Source: SIG435 sp045530725
GTDB taxonomy: Bacteria > Bacillota > Clostridia > UMGS1810
DNA length: 31,818 nucleotides
NCBI GenBank assembly: GCA_045530725.1
Contig: JAZSCT010000055.1
Location: 1 to 31,818, forward strand
Direction of reading: 5' to 3'
The notes under the pieces are model-generated. The model searched no databases. It had not been told where the DNA came from and saw nothing but the letters and a program-made list of their open reading frames with translations. The position numbers and the translations under genes are program-made. Below are positions 23,636 to 31,818 of the stretch, piece by piece (position 1 is the stretch's first letter; the number at the start of each line of letters is the position of its first letter).

Positions 23636-24710
23636 AGCATACGCATTTATATTGATTATAATACTTATGTTATTTTCTTTTGTATATGCAAATGATGAAT
23701 CTGATATTGTTGACTTTGTTGCAGAATCAGGTGATGCAGAAGGATTTTCACAAATTTATTCAAAGATACGGAATAATGAATTTTCTTTTGATCCAAAAAG
23801 TATAATTAATAGTTGCATAGAACTGTTTACAGATGAAGTCAGAAACATATTTAAAATCTTTAAATATATGATGATAGTTGTATTTCTCAATGCCTTTCTG
23901 ACAAATTTCAATATATCTTTTATATCAAAAGGAACAAATAATGCGGTATATTTTTCCTGCTATTGTGTTTTTATAATTTTAACTTCCAAAGCATTTGCTG
24001 ATGCAGGAGAAATATGTGTCTCATTGATTACAAAGGTTGTCTGTTTTCTTCGGGCTGCCGTGCCCGTATCCATCTCGCTTATTGCATCAATTGGTTCTGT
24101 TCCCTCAGGAACTTTGCTGAAACCTGTTTATTTGTTTTTTCTCGGATTCATATCGTCTTTTTGTATGAATTTTATTTTGCCAGTTATAAACGCTTTTTTT
24201 GCTCTTAACACAATCGGGTGTATGTCAAACCGCTTTTCGGTAAGGAATCTTTCTGAACTTCTTAAAAAAGTAATTAAATGGACGATGGTGGGTACTGTAA
24301 CTCTGTTTATCGGTTCTGTCAGCGTAGTTGGTGTAATAACGGACAAGGTTGTTTTTAAGGGGGCTAAAGGTGTGAAGTTTTTGCTGGGGAATTTCGTACC
24401 GGTGGTGGGGAGAATGCTATCTGATACTGTAGAGACAGTTGCAGCATCAGCAGTTCTTATCAAGAACAGCGTTGGTGTGTCGGGGATAATTCTGATTGCT
24501 CTGATTTGCGTACCGCCTTTGATAAAACTTTTAGCTATAGCGTTTACATACAAAATATGCTCTGCAATTATCGAACCTATTTGTGACTTAAGATTGTCGA
24601 ATACACTTTCTGTATTATCATCATCGGTAGAACTTATGCTTGGAATATGTCTGACTGTAGGGATAATATTTGCAATTTCATTGTCTGTTCTTATAAATAT
24701 CGGAGGGTAA
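23625..24710 (+). CDS. spoIIIAE: Stage III sporulation protein AE
   Basis: This 361-residue polytopic protein begins with a signal-like helix (about 4-22, ending FVYAN), then an extracellular stretch (about 23-75) and about seven further transmembrane helices. Family segments include AAVPVSISLIASIGSVPSGT, NRFSVRNLSELLKKVIKW and GAKGVKFLLGNFVPVVGRML. It is the largest membrane subunit of the SpoIIIA complex. ATG 23625 lies inside the end of spoIIIAD, and no gap precedes spoIIIAF. Confidence 0.95.
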   Translation: MSCKAYAFILIIILMLFSFVYANDESDIVDFVAESGDAEGFSQIYSKIRNNEFSFDPKSIINSCIELFTDEVRNIFKIFKYMMIVVFLNAFLTNFNISFISKGTNNAVYFSCYCVFIILTSKAFADAGEICVSLITKVVCFLRAAVPVSISLIASIGSVPSGTLLKPVYLFFLGFISSFCMNFILPVINAFFALNTIGCMSNRFSVRNLSELLKKVIKWTMVGTVTLFIGSVSVVGVITDKVVFKGAKGVKFLLGNFVPVVGRMLSDTVETVAASAVLIKNSVGVSGIILIALICVPPLIKLLAIAFTYKICSAIIEPICDLRLSNTLSVLSSSVELMLGICLTVGIIFAISLSVLINIGG

Positions 24711-25145
24711 ATGAATTATTTTAAAGAATATATGCTTTCTGTATGTGCAATTATAATGCTTACATCGGTATTGTCAGAGATTCTGGTAGATGTTTCCTGG
24801 TCAAAGTATATAAATTTAATATGTGGAATTCTTTTTGCGGTCTGCCTGTTTAATCCCTTGACAAATCTTTTTGAAAGGAAACCTGTATTCGGTTATATGG
24901 AACCGGAAATCCCTTATATTGCCAAAGATTTTGTTGGAGAAAATGTAAAAAAAGAATTTTCTTTATCTCTTAGCGAAATGATAAACAAAGATATAAGAAC
25001 AAGGTTTAATATAAATACTACTGTGTCGGCAGGAGTTTCTGAAGATGGAATTTATATAATTTTTGATAAAAATGCTAACAGAGATGTAGTAGAATATGTA
25101 AAACGTGAGTATAAACCGGATATTATCAAAATATCAGGAGGATGA
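24711..25145 (+). CDS. spoIIIAF: Stage III sporulation protein AF
   Basis: This 144-residue protein has two N-terminal transmembrane helices (about 8-26 and 35-52, with YINLICGILFAVCLFNPLTN) and a C-terminal soluble domain of ring-forming type (about 80-144). It starts directly after the spoIIIAE stop with GGAGGG overlapping the end of that gene. It is part of the SpoIIIA complex facing the intermembrane space. Confidence 0.92.
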   Translation: MNYFKEYMLSVCAIIMLTSVLSEILVDVSWSKYINLICGILFAVCLFNPLTNLFERKPVFGYMEPEIPYIAKDFVGENVKKEFSLSLSEMINKDIRTRFNINTTVSAGVSEDGIYIIFDKNANRDVVEYVKREYKPDIIKISGG

Positions 25146-25150
25146 GAGTT

Positions 25151-25660
25151 ATGAAACAAAAAATCAGGGTTTTAAACAAAATGAATAAGAGTCATTATTT
25201 AATAGTCATATGTCTGATATTTATTTTATCACTCTGTTTATTGGGCGATAATGATAAAAAGGATTCCCTGAGTCAATCTGATAATGAGGATGTATATACT
25301 CTGGAAAAAAGATTGAGAAATATCCTTCGGTGTATCGATGGAGCAGGAAAGGTAGATGTGATGATTACTCTGGAATCAGAAGGTGAAAAAATAATACTCA
25401 AAGACAACAAAACTTCGGGTGAGACTGCACTTTTCAGCGATTCTGATGATACATCTTTGGAAGAGAGGACAGTAATGACTAAGGATGGTTCCAGGGAAGA
25501 ACCTTTTGTAAGGAAAAGAGTCAATGCAAAAGTAAGAGGGGTAATAGTGTGCGCTGACGGCGCATATGATGAATTAATAAAAAGTCAGATTGTATCTTCT
25601 TGTGTAGCGGTCCTTGATATTCCTGTCACAAGGGTTTCAGTTGTAAAAAGAAAGGAATAG
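25151..25660 (+). CDS. spoIIIAG: Stage III sporulation protein AG
   Basis: This 169-residue protein has one transmembrane helix (about 16-33) and an extracytoplasmic ring-building domain (about 50-169): LEKRLRNILRCIDGAGKVDV, PFVRKRVNAKVRGVIVCADG, then AVLDIPVTRVSVVKR. In Bacillus SpoIIIAG forms a 30-subunit ring of the channel. I chose ATG 25151 because GGAGG ends 9-10 bases upstream; ATG 25142 is only one base from that site, although it overlaps the spoIIIAF stop. Confidence 0.94.
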   Translation: MKQKIRVLNKMNKSHYLIVICLIFILSLCLLGDNDKKDSLSQSDNEDVYTLEKRLRNILRCIDGAGKVDVMITLESEGEKIILKDNKTSGETALFSDSDDTSLEERTVMTKDGSREEPFVRKRVNAKVRGVIVCADGAYDELIKSQIVSSCVAVLDIPVTRVSVVKRKE

Positions 25661-25665
25661 TCAAT

Positions 25666-26187
25666 ATGATGAAAAAAAGACGACTGGGTTATCTGTTGTT
25701 GTTGGTTATAATTTTATGTGTGTGTATCATATCAGGGTGGTTGTATAATAAAAAGTCTTATACCGTCTTTGACAGGAATATGTCTTCATTAAAAAACGAT
25801 TCGCTTCCCGGGCAGGCTGTAATGGTCAATGGCAAATCGGATAGTGAAAAGTTTCTTGATTCGGTTCGCAGTGACAGGGAAGTTGCAAGGGCAAAAGCAA
25901 TTGACGGATACAACAAACTTATACAGAATCCTGATATTTCTCAGAATAGCCGTATGAAATGTGAAGATGCATTGACAAAAATTAATGATGACATTATCAA
26001 AGAAACTGATGCTCAGTCATTGATCAGGGCAAAAGGAATCAAAGACGCAGTTGTGTTTATCAACCAGGATTCAGTTACTGTAACCGTATCCTCTTCTAAA
26101 CTTACTGCGCCTGAAATTTCAAGGATCAAAGATGTACTTAGTGAATTTGTTTCTACAAAAAACATAAAAATAGTTGAAGTTGGATAA
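25666..26187 (+). CDS. spoIIIAH: Stage III sporulation protein AH
   Basis: This 173-residue protein has one N-terminal transmembrane helix (about 8-26) and an extracytoplasmic domain (about 60-173). The family pattern includes REVARAKAIDGYNKLIQNPD, then AQSLIRAKGIKDAVVFIN and ISRIKDVLSEFVSTKNIKIV. SpoIIIAH binds SpoIIQ of the forespore between the two membranes, forming the channel ring. ATG 25666 follows AAAGGA at about 9 bases. It is the last spoIIIA gene; a separate promoter for the next gene begins inside its 3' end. Confidence 0.95.
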   Translation: MMKKRRLGYLLLLVIILCVCIISGWLYNKKSYTVFDRNMSSLKNDSLPGQAVMVNGKSDSEKFLDSVRSDREVARAKAIDGYNKLIQNPDISQNSRMKCEDALTKINDDIIKETDAQSLIRAKGIKDAVVFINQDSVTVTVSSSKLTAPEISRIKDVLSEFVSTKNIKIVEVG

Positions 26188-26202
26188 AAATAGTGATATA
26201 AT
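26174..26202 (+). promoter_or_regulatory. SigA-type promoter of the asp23-like gene
   Basis: TTGAAG (26174-26179), a 17-base spacer and perfect TATAAT (26197-26202) lie 44 bases before the start codon and overlap the spoIIIAH stop. It would let the housekeeping run be expressed apart from sporulation. Confidence 0.6.
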
Positions 26203-26245
26203 ATATTTGACAAACTGATTCAAACCGATAAACGGAGGAGATATT

Positions 26246-26656
26246 ATGAGTGAAAAAATGCAGGTAAATGGAAATGTGAAGATTTCTGATGAAGTGATTG
26301 CTACGATTACAAATGTGGCTGTATCTGAAGTTGCTGGTGTTGCAAAAAGATATTCAAAGCCTGATAGCAAAAGTATTCTTGGGAAAAAGAATATTGCCAA
26401 GGGTGTCAGGGTTATCAAATTAAGCGAAGATTTAATTTCTCTTGAGATTGATGTTGTCATAATATATGGTGCAAAACTTGTGGAAGTGGCATGGAATATT
26501 CAGGACAATGTTAAGAAGCATGTTGAATCGATGACCGGACTTACTGTGGAAAAAGTCAATGTTCATATAGTCAATGTGGAAATGGAAAAGACCGAAACTG
26601 CAAAAAACGACTCTGATGATGCTGACAGTTCTTCAGTTCCTGATAAAGTTGAATAA
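26246..26656 (+). CDS. Asp23/Gls24 family envelope stress protein (YqhY-like)
   Basis: This 136-residue protein is of the Asp23 fold: GNVKISDEVIATITNVAVSE, VAGVAKRYS, LEIDVVIIYGAKLVEVAWNI and VKKHVESMTGLTVEKVNVHI. A negatively charged, disordered tail (about 112-136) follows. The position before nusB matches Bacillus yqhY, which is tied to acetyl-CoA carboxylase activity there. accBC is absent here. ATG 26246 follows GGAGGAG at 6 bases. Confidence 0.92.
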   Translation: MSEKMQVNGNVKISDEVIATITNVAVSEVAGVAKRYSKPDSKSILGKKNIAKGVRVIKLSEDLISLEIDVVIIYGAKLVEVAWNIQDNVKKHVESMTGLTVEKVNVHIVNVEMEKTETAKNDSDDADSSSVPDKVE

Positions 26657-26662
26657 AAAGTT

Positions 26663-26707
26663 CCCCTTTGTGCACAAAAAAGTGCATAAAGGGGTTTATT
26701 TTTTTGA
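26663..26707 (+). terminator. Terminator after the asp23-like gene
   Basis: CCCCTTTGTGCAC pairs with GTGCATAAAGGGG around a run of A's, then TTTATTTTTTT follows. It may be partly read through, since nusB follows in the same direction. Confidence 0.85.
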
Positions 26708-26772
26708 AAAGTTGTTGTATAATATATATGTTATATATTAATTTTGTATATTACTGTCAATGGAGGTATTAC

Positions 26773-27186
26773 ATGAGCAGAAGAAAAGCAAGAGATTGCG
26801 CTTTTAAATTGATTTTTGAGATCCCGTTTCACAACAATGATTACGACGCAAGACTTAGTTTCTTTTTTGAAAATGAAGATTGTTCACAGTTAACAGAAAA
26901 AGATAAAAAATACATATCTGAGGTTATCAAAAATTGCTATGTAAACCTCGATAAAATTGATGATGTAATCAACAATTCTCTCAAAGGATGGACAACAGAG
27001 CGTATAAGCAAAACATCTTTGTCCATATTGCGACTTGCCTACTCTGAGTTCACTTATCTTGATGATGTACCATATCAGGTATCTATCAATGAGGCAGTTG
27101 AACTGGCGAAGGTTTATTGTGATGATAATGATCCCGCTTTTATTAATGGTGTACTTGCTGATATAGTTAAATCTGAGGTGAAATAG
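26773..27186 (+). CDS. nusB: Transcription antitermination factor NusB
   Basis: This 137-residue RNA-binding helical protein acts with NusE at boxA during rRNA transcription. Family marks are MSRRKARDCAFKLIFE at the start, LKGWTTERISKTSLSILRLA and DVPYQVSINEAVELAKVYCD with the end FINGVLADIV. I chose ATG 26773 because TGGAGG lies 6 bases upstream and the family starts with MxRRxAR. The longer frame from 26668 overlaps the preceding terminator. A possible -10 TATAAT is at 26718. The next gene starts 1 base after the stop. Confidence 0.96.
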   Translation: MSRRKARDCAFKLIFEIPFHNNDYDARLSFFFENEDCSQLTEKDKKYISEVIKNCYVNLDKIDDVINNSLKGWTTERISKTSLSILRLAYSEFTYLDDVPYQVSINEAVELAKVYCDDNDPAFINGVLADIVKSEVK

Positions 27187-27187
27187 C

Positions 27188-28372
27188 GTGAACATAACAA
27201 CTGTCACCGAACTTAACAGATATCTGAAAAGAAGTTTTGACTCAAATGATGTTTTATCTGACATCTGGATAAAAGGTGAAATATCTAATTTTAAACTCCA
27301 TTTTTCCGGGCATATGTATTTTACATTAAAGGACGAATCTTCTTCTCTTAAATGTGTCATGTTTAAGTCAAGTGCCTCATACTTAAAATTTGTCCCTTCT
27401 GACGGGATGAAAGTTGTTTGCCACGGAAGGATTACTATTTTTGAAAGAGACGGATCTTATCAGTTTTACCCTGATTCAATTATCCCTGACGGGGTAGGGG
27501 ATCTGTATGTTGCATATGAAAAACTTAAATCAAAATTGGAACAGGAGGGGCTTTTTGATAATAGATACAAAAAGGAACTGCCTCCATATCCTGAGAGAAT
27601 AGGCGTTGTTACTTCTCCTACAGGAGCAGCAATAAGGGATATTATAAATGTTCTTACCAGACGTTGCAAAAGAACTGAAATTTTAGTTTTTCCTGTTCTT
27701 GTACAAGGTGCGGGAGCAGGTGAGGATATTGCGAATATGATATCCAGGATAAACAAAGCCAAAGCCTGTGATGTTATAATTACAGGAAGGGGCGGCGGAT
27801 CTATAGAGGATCTGTGGGCGTTTAACGAGGAGATTGTTGCCCGTGCGATATTTGAATCTGAAATCCCCATAATTAGTGCAGTTGGTCACGAAACCGATTT
27901 TACAATCGCTGATTTTGTATCAGATATGCGTGCTCCCACACCTTCTGCCGCTGCTGAAATTGCCGTTAAGGATGACATGGATGTCAAAAACAATATACAC
28001 CTTAATCATAAAGCAATATATCTTTTGTTCAATGACAGAATTAATACATCCCGTCACATATTGAAGGAACTTATTCAAAGACCGGTTTTTAAAGACAAAA
28101 CAGGCTTTATTGATAACAAACGTGAGTTTATATCAGAAATGAAGAAACTTATTTTCGATGCTGCGAACAGAAAAAAGGAAAAAGCATCTTTTGAATTTGT
28201 TAATACAATATCCAAACTGGAGGCACTTAATCCTTTGTCTGTTATGAAAAGAGGATACAGTTCTGTATCATTTAACGGAAAAGTCATAAAAAGTGCAATG
28301 GAACTGAATAAAGGCGATATGATTGATATCAGATTTTTTGAAGGAGAAAAGAAAGCTCAAATTATCGAATGA
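27188..28372 (+). CDS. xseA: Exodeoxyribonuclease VII large subunit
   Basis: This 394-residue protein is the catalytic subunit of ExoVII, which degrades single-stranded DNA in both directions. The N-terminal OB fold (about 1-100) has IKGEISNFKLHFSGHMYFTL. The conserved core follows: RIGVVTSPTGAAIRDIINVL, then ITGRGGGSIEDLWAFNEE, VGHETDFTIADFVSDMRAPT and PSAAAE. The C-terminal coiled region (about 260-340) is followed by LSVMKRGYSSV. GTG 27188 follows GAGGTG at 7 bases. The length is slightly short but complete. Confidence 0.96.
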   Translation: MNITTVTELNRYLKRSFDSNDVLSDIWIKGEISNFKLHFSGHMYFTLKDESSSLKCVMFKSSASYLKFVPSDGMKVVCHGRITIFERDGSYQFYPDSIIPDGVGDLYVAYEKLKSKLEQEGLFDNRYKKELPPYPERIGVVTSPTGAAIRDIINVLTRRCKRTEILVFPVLVQGAGAGEDIANMISRINKAKACDVIITGRGGGSIEDLWAFNEEIVARAIFESEIPIISAVGHETDFTIADFVSDMRAPTPSAAAEIAVKDDMDVKNNIHLNHKAIYLLFNDRINTSRHILKELIQRPVFKDKTGFIDNKREFISEMKKLIFDAANRKKEKASFEFVNTISKLEALNPLSVMKRGYSSVSFNGKVIKSAMELNKGDMIDIRFFEGEKKAQIIE

Positions 28373-28386
28373 TTATGGAGGATTAA

Positions 28387-28617
28387 ATGGCTAAACAAAC
28401 ATTTGAGGATAAAATCAAAGAGTTGCAAAGAATTGTATCTGTACTTGAAGATGAGAACTCATCTCTTGAACAATGCATTGAATTATACGATGCCGGAACA
28501 AAACTTGCGGCAGAATGCAACAAGATTCTTGATGAAGCACAAAATAAAATTGTAAGAATGGACGATGATGGCAACGGAGGTTTCACCGAAGAAGAATTCA
28601 TCCCGGAAGAAGGTTAA
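28387..28617 (+). CDS. xseB: Exodeoxyribonuclease VII small subunit
   Basis: This 76-residue two-helix protein binds XseA in several copies and is required for ExoVII activity. Motifs are FEDKIKELQRIVSVLEDENS and LEQCIELYDAGTKLAAECNK. ATG 28387 follows GGAGG at 6 bases. It lies 14 bp after xseA and 2 bp before the polyprenyl synthase. Confidence 0.95.
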   Translation: MAKQTFEDKIKELQRIVSVLEDENSSLEQCIELYDAGTKLAAECNKILDEAQNKIVRMDDDGNGGFTEEEFIPEEG

Positions 28618-28619
28618 TT

Positions 28620-29471
28620 ATGTTTAAAGACACATATAGCAATGATGTTGTTCTGATTGATTCACATATCGAAAAGTTTATCGATTCCATAGACAATGTG
28701 GAACCTGTTGTCAAGGATGCATTCAGATACACAGTACTCAACGGTGGCAAAAGAATCAGATCCGTTCTGTGTATAGAGGTCGCAAAGATGCTTGGCGGAA
28801 GTGTTGAAGATGCACTTGATTTTGCCATGGCGGTAGAGTTTATTCATGCATATTCGCTTGTTCACGATGATTTGCCATGTCTTGATAACGATGATATGAG
28901 AAGAGGACTGCCAAGTTGTCACGTCAAATACGGTGAGGGGATTGCTGTGTTTGTTGGCGATGCCCTTTTGCATACTGCTTTTGAAATTATGTGTAAATCT
29001 GCTGAAAAAAACGGCAAAAAATATGTACAGGCTATGAAGTATGTCTCTGAATGTGCAGGAATTTATGGTATGATTGGCGGACAGTTTACAGATGTAACAC
29101 TCACTTCAGGTACCGATAAAATTACATACGAAAAGTTACTTTCGCTTATCGACAGAAAAACAACCGCTCTCATGAGGGCAGGTGCCGTAAGCGGTGCATA
29201 TGTTTCGTCGGCTGACAATAATCAGATTAAATGTATCGAAAAGTATGCATTTCATATGGGGGTTGCTTTTCAGATTCGTGATGATTTTGAAGATGAAGTA
29301 CAGGATGAGAATAGTCAATGCAACCCAAACTTTTTGAATATCCTGGGCAAAGAAGAAGCCTACAATCAATTGTGTATTCACAGAGAAGAAAGTGAGAAAG
29401 CAATCAGAAAATTTAAAAACAATGAGTTTTTGATAAATTTGAATTCATATTTGTTTGACAATATTAAATAA
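28620..29471 (+). CDS. ispA: Polyprenyl (geranyl/farnesyl) diphosphate synthase
   Basis: This 283-residue trans-prenyltransferase condenses IPP with allylic diphosphates. The first aspartate motif is DDLPCLD (Asp83, Asp84, Asp89) followed by NDDMRRG; the second is DDFED (Asp221, Asp222, Asp225). GGKRIRS near 42-48 binds diphosphate. The first motif has the DDxxxxD spacing typical of bacterial FPP synthases, so C15 is likely, but the chain length is not proved. It lies 2 bp after xseB, as in Bacillus yqiD. Its product feeds undecaprenyl phosphate for the wall. Confidence 0.93.
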   Translation: MFKDTYSNDVVLIDSHIEKFIDSIDNVEPVVKDAFRYTVLNGGKRIRSVLCIEVAKMLGGSVEDALDFAMAVEFIHAYSLVHDDLPCLDNDDMRRGLPSCHVKYGEGIAVFVGDALLHTAFEIMCKSAEKNGKKYVQAMKYVSECAGIYGMIGGQFTDVTLTSGTDKITYEKLLSLIDRKTTALMRAGAVSGAYVSSADNNQIKCIEKYAFHMGVAFQIRDDFEDEVQDENSQCNPNFLNILGKEEAYNQLCIHREESEKAIRKFKNNEFLINLNSYLFDNIK

Positions 29472-29486
29472 AAAGGAGTGTATAAG

Positions 29487-29738
29487 ATGGCTAATAACGA
29501 AACAATGATTTATAAGGGGAATAATGAACCTGAAAACCAGATAAAAATTGTGCTTAATACTGTGTATGAAGCACTTAAACTTAAAGGATACAATCCTATA
29601 AGTCAGTTGGTTGGTTATATTATGTCAGGCGATCCTACTTATATTACAAGTTATAATAATGCACGTAATCTTATTATTAAGATTGAAAGAGATGAAATTC
29701 TTGAAGAACTTTTTAAGGAATATTTAAATGAAAAATAA
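29487..29738 (+). CDS. ireB: IreB family regulatory phosphoprotein (UPF0297)
   Basis: This 83-residue protein closely matches the family: TVYEALKLKGYNPISQLVGY then IMSGDPTYITSYNNARNLI and ERDEILEELFKEYL. In Enterococcus faecalis IreB is phosphorylated on N-terminal Thr by the PASTA kinase IreK and affects cephalosporin resistance. Here one Thr (Thr6) is in the N-terminal tail. I chose ATG 29487 because AAGGAG lies about 9 bases upstream; an in-frame GTG at 29478 is too close to it. The gene overlaps murJ by 11 bases. Confidence 0.95.
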   Translation: MANNETMIYKGNNEPENQIKIVLNTVYEALKLKGYNPISQLVGYIMSGDPTYITSYNNARNLIIKIERDEILEELFKEYLNEK

Positions 29739-31275
29739 TATTAAATCTACAGGTATGATTGTATCTTGTGTGATGCTTCTTTCCAAGTTGTTTGGTATGC
29801 TGAGAGATATTATAATTGCCTCCATGTATGGTACATCTACCGTTGAGGCTATAGCATTTTCTACTGCATCAAGGATTCCTTTGTTATTCTTTGATATTGC
29901 TCTTGGTACTGCTGTCACAAGCGCCTTTATACCTATATATAACGAACACCTTGTAAAAAAAGACCGCAATGCTGCAAATGAATTTGCAAGCAGGTTTATA
30001 ATACTTGTATTCATTATTACAACCGCAATGAGCGTTGTTGGAACTGTATTTTCAAATAATTTTGTATATATTATTGCAGGGGGACTGGATGATATTCAGA
30101 CTCATCTTGCATCAATGCTTGTTAAGATACTGTTTCCGGTAATTGTTTTTACAGGGATTGCTTTTTGTTTTGTCGGAATACTTCAGTCGGAAGGTAACTT
30201 TGTGATTCCTGCTTTGATAAGTCTTGTATCAAATCTGTTTATGATTTTATATCTTCTTATTTTCAAAAACAGGTTTGGTGTTGTGGGGGTAGCCGTTGCA
30301 ATGCTTCTTGGATGGTTTATGCAGATTGTTGTGCAAATACCATCTCTAAGAAATTCAGATTTTGTTTTCGGATTCAAAAATCCATTTGGAAATGATGCGA
30401 TAAAAAGAGTATGTCTTTTGTCTTTGCCTATTATAATAAGTGCCTGGGTTCAGCCAATTAACACTATGATTAATATTAATCTGGCATCAGGTCTTAACAA
30501 TGGTGAAGCAATAACGGCTCTTGATTATGCAAATAAACTGTATATTATTCTTGTGGGCGTAGTTGCGTTTACAATAACCAATCTTACATTCCCGTCCATT
30601 TCAAGACTTGCCTCAAAAAACGATTTTAAAGGATATTCAGAAATGGTGTCCAAATCGCTTTCATATTCAGTATTTATCATTGCACCGGTTATGGTAGGAT
30701 TTATTGTTTTATCTGAGTCTATAATCAGGCTGTTTTATGAAAGAGGGCAGTTTACTTCTAATTCAACACTCCTTACTTCCAGGGCTCTTATGTGCTATTC
30801 ATTCGGAATGATAGGGTATGGGTTGACCGAAATAATGAACAAGTCATTTTATGCTTTGAAAAATGGCAAAACACCTATGATTGTTTCCTGCATAGGAATT
30901 GGGATAAACATCATCATAAGTCTTGTTTGTGTCAAAATCTTTGATGCAGGCCTTGAAGCCCTTGCTCTGGCAGCCTCATTCAGTTCTAATTTTATCGGAC
31001 TGGTTATGCTTGTGATTCTTGACAAAAAATGCAAAGGTATTTTGACTTTTGATTTGCTAAAACGTGTTTCCAAGATACTTTTATCTGCGGTTTTGATGGG
31101 AGTGGGAGTATATTGTATCAAATCTTATTTCAATTTTGATTCCGTAATAACAGATGTATTTGTTCCCGTACTCTCGGGTGCTGTAATATATGCTGTATTT
31201 TGTATCTTATTTAAAGTAAATGAATTCAGATCAATATTTAAAATTTTTGAAAGAATAAAACACAAGGAGGCTTAA
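29728..31275 (+). CDS. murJ: Lipid II flippase MurJ
   Basis: This 515-residue MOP-superfamily flippase has about 14 helices and moves lipid II to the outer face of the membrane. The start LLSKLFGMLRDIIIASMYGT and the later LSESIIRLFYERGQFTSNST are hallmarks. ATG 29728 lies inside the end of ireB and has AAGGA about 8 bases upstream. It is followed, after 1 base, by a partial membrane protein gene. The length matches MurJ/MviN proteins and no damage is seen. Confidence 0.95.
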   Translation: MKNNIKSTGMIVSCVMLLSKLFGMLRDIIIASMYGTSTVEAIAFSTASRIPLLFFDIALGTAVTSAFIPIYNEHLVKKDRNAANEFASRFIILVFIITTAMSVVGTVFSNNFVYIIAGGLDDIQTHLASMLVKILFPVIVFTGIAFCFVGILQSEGNFVIPALISLVSNLFMILYLLIFKNRFGVVGVAVAMLLGWFMQIVVQIPSLRNSDFVFGFKNPFGNDAIKRVCLLSLPIIISAWVQPINTMININLASGLNNGEAITALDYANKLYIILVGVVAFTITNLTFPSISRLASKNDFKGYSEMVSKSLSYSVFIIAPVMVGFIVLSESIIRLFYERGQFTSNSTLLTSRALMCYSFGMIGYGLTEIMNKSFYALKNGKTPMIVSCIGIGINIIISLVCVKIFDAGLEALALAASFSSNFIGLVMLVILDKKCKGILTFDLLKRVSKILLSAVLMGVGVYCIKSYFNFDSVITDVFVPVLSGAVIYAVFCILFKVNEFRSIFKIFERIKHKEA

Positions 31276-31276
31276 A

Positions 31277-31818
31277 ATGAAGAAAGTACTATCTGCTTTT
31301 GTAAATATGTATAACAGTATTTATAAATATATCTCTGATGCATATACTTCGAGCAAAACAAAAGTTATCAACGATGCAGTTGTTTCTTCAGCACTTTCAG
31401 CCTCATCCAACAGTTTTATATGCAGATTTTTGTCAAATGAATCAAAGATAAATGAATTGTTTGACAGAAGTTTAATATCAAAGGTGTGGATGTGTATCCT
31501 TGCTTTTTTTAAAGGTATAATTGCAAAGATTTTTTCCTTGTTCGAAAAAAGTGTCATCTTTAATGGTTGTGGATTTTTTGCAGATAATATTTTAAACATT
31601 CCGCTTAATTTATATGGCACTTTTCTCATTTCTTTCAGTTTGCCTGCGATAGTGTATATGTGTTTTGAAGAAGTAGAACTTGTGTCTGTGAGTGTATATG
31701 CAGTATCGTTAATTCTTGGTGTTTTTCTGGCATTTACTAAAGCATCATTTAACAGAGTATTATTTTCATCAAAAGTTTTTAAAGTTATAATAAACACCAT
31801 GTCCGCTGATCCTTTTGC
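31277..31818 (+). CDS. Unrecognised membrane protein (partial at window edge)
   Basis: 180 codons are open to the window edge. ATG 31277 has AAGGAGG at about 7 bases and starts 1 base after the murJ stop, so it is coupled to it. The N-terminal 95 residues are mixed helical with short hydrophobic stretches; two clear transmembrane helices follow (about 115-133 and 139-156). Long polymerase/ligase-type envelope proteins (O-antigen ligase family) often follow murJ and start in this way, but no diagnostic motif falls in the visible part, so this is only a suggestion. Confidence 0.7.
   Translation, partial: MKKVLSAFVNMYNSIYKYISDAYTSSKTKVINDAVVSSALSASSNSFICRFLSNESKINELFDRSLISKVWMCILAFFKGIIAKIFSLFEKSVIFNGCGFFADNILNIPLNLYGTFLISFSLPAIVYMCFEEVELVSVSVYAVSLILGVFLAFTKASFNRVLFSSKVFKVIINTMSADPF

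Noticed and set aside
1..31818. CRISPR array, tRNA or rRNA genes
   Set aside because: No regularly spaced repeats, and no cloverleaf or rRNA-like stretch, were seen in reading the window.

Overview
The window comes from a low-GC, endospore-forming member of the Clostridia. It carries cotJA/cotJB and a broken cotJC, a Spo0H-type sigma factor, a complete spoIIIAA-AH operon, a threonine T-box leader, murT/gatD and ireB. The sequence alone does not fix the family or genus. The base composition is AT-rich throughout, and genes have strong AGGAGG-type ribosome binding sites.

Layout. (1) 1-2480 is the end of a mobile element. It holds the C-terminal tail of a small serine resolvase, a short SHOCT-like ORF and a 559-residue large serine recombinase that reads toward the element boundary. 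(2) 2480-3151 is the cotJ spore-coat operon on the minus strand. cotJA and cotJB are intact. cotJC is cut after codon 62, just before its second metal-binding motif, and the cut lies about 75 bp past the recombinase stop codon. This is the arrangement of a skin-like intervening element that could be excised during sporulation, and it is the main finding. (3) 3288-5590 holds a copper-amine-oxidase-domain pseudogene, a cardiolipin synthase, and an AraC fragment abutting an IS3-like remnant. (4) 5590-11102 holds nagA, the murT-gatD pair for lipid II amidation (GatD lacks the nucleophilic cysteine), a membrane-anchored LytM/M23 protein that is a SpoIIQ candidate, and a MATE transporter. (5) 11203-13048 holds a two-gene cassette of unrecognised membrane proteins behind a good promoter, and a stub of an NhaC-type antiporter. 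(6) 13079-18496 holds a B12-binding-type radical SAM protein, its DUF2344 partner, ligA and an MgtC-like membrane protein. (7) 18545-20615 holds a T-box-controlled thrS. (8) 20616-20937 is a hairpin-rich intergenic region. (9) sigH (minus) is divergent from spoIIIAA-AH (plus). These are followed by the housekeeping run asp23-like, nusB, xseA, xseB and a polyprenyl diphosphate synthase, an order known from Bacillus but without accBC and folD here. (10) ireB, murJ and a partial membrane protein close the window.

Much of the window serves sporulation (sigH, spoIIIA, cotJ, possibly spoIIQ) and envelope biogenesis (murT/gatD, murJ, polyprenyl synthase, ireB, cls, nagA). In the standard scheme SigH acts early. 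The SpoIIIA complex in the mother-cell membrane pairs with forespore SpoIIQ to form the feeding channel. The CotJ proteins are made in the mother cell, which is the compartment where loss of an intervening element would be harmless because that cell is terminal.
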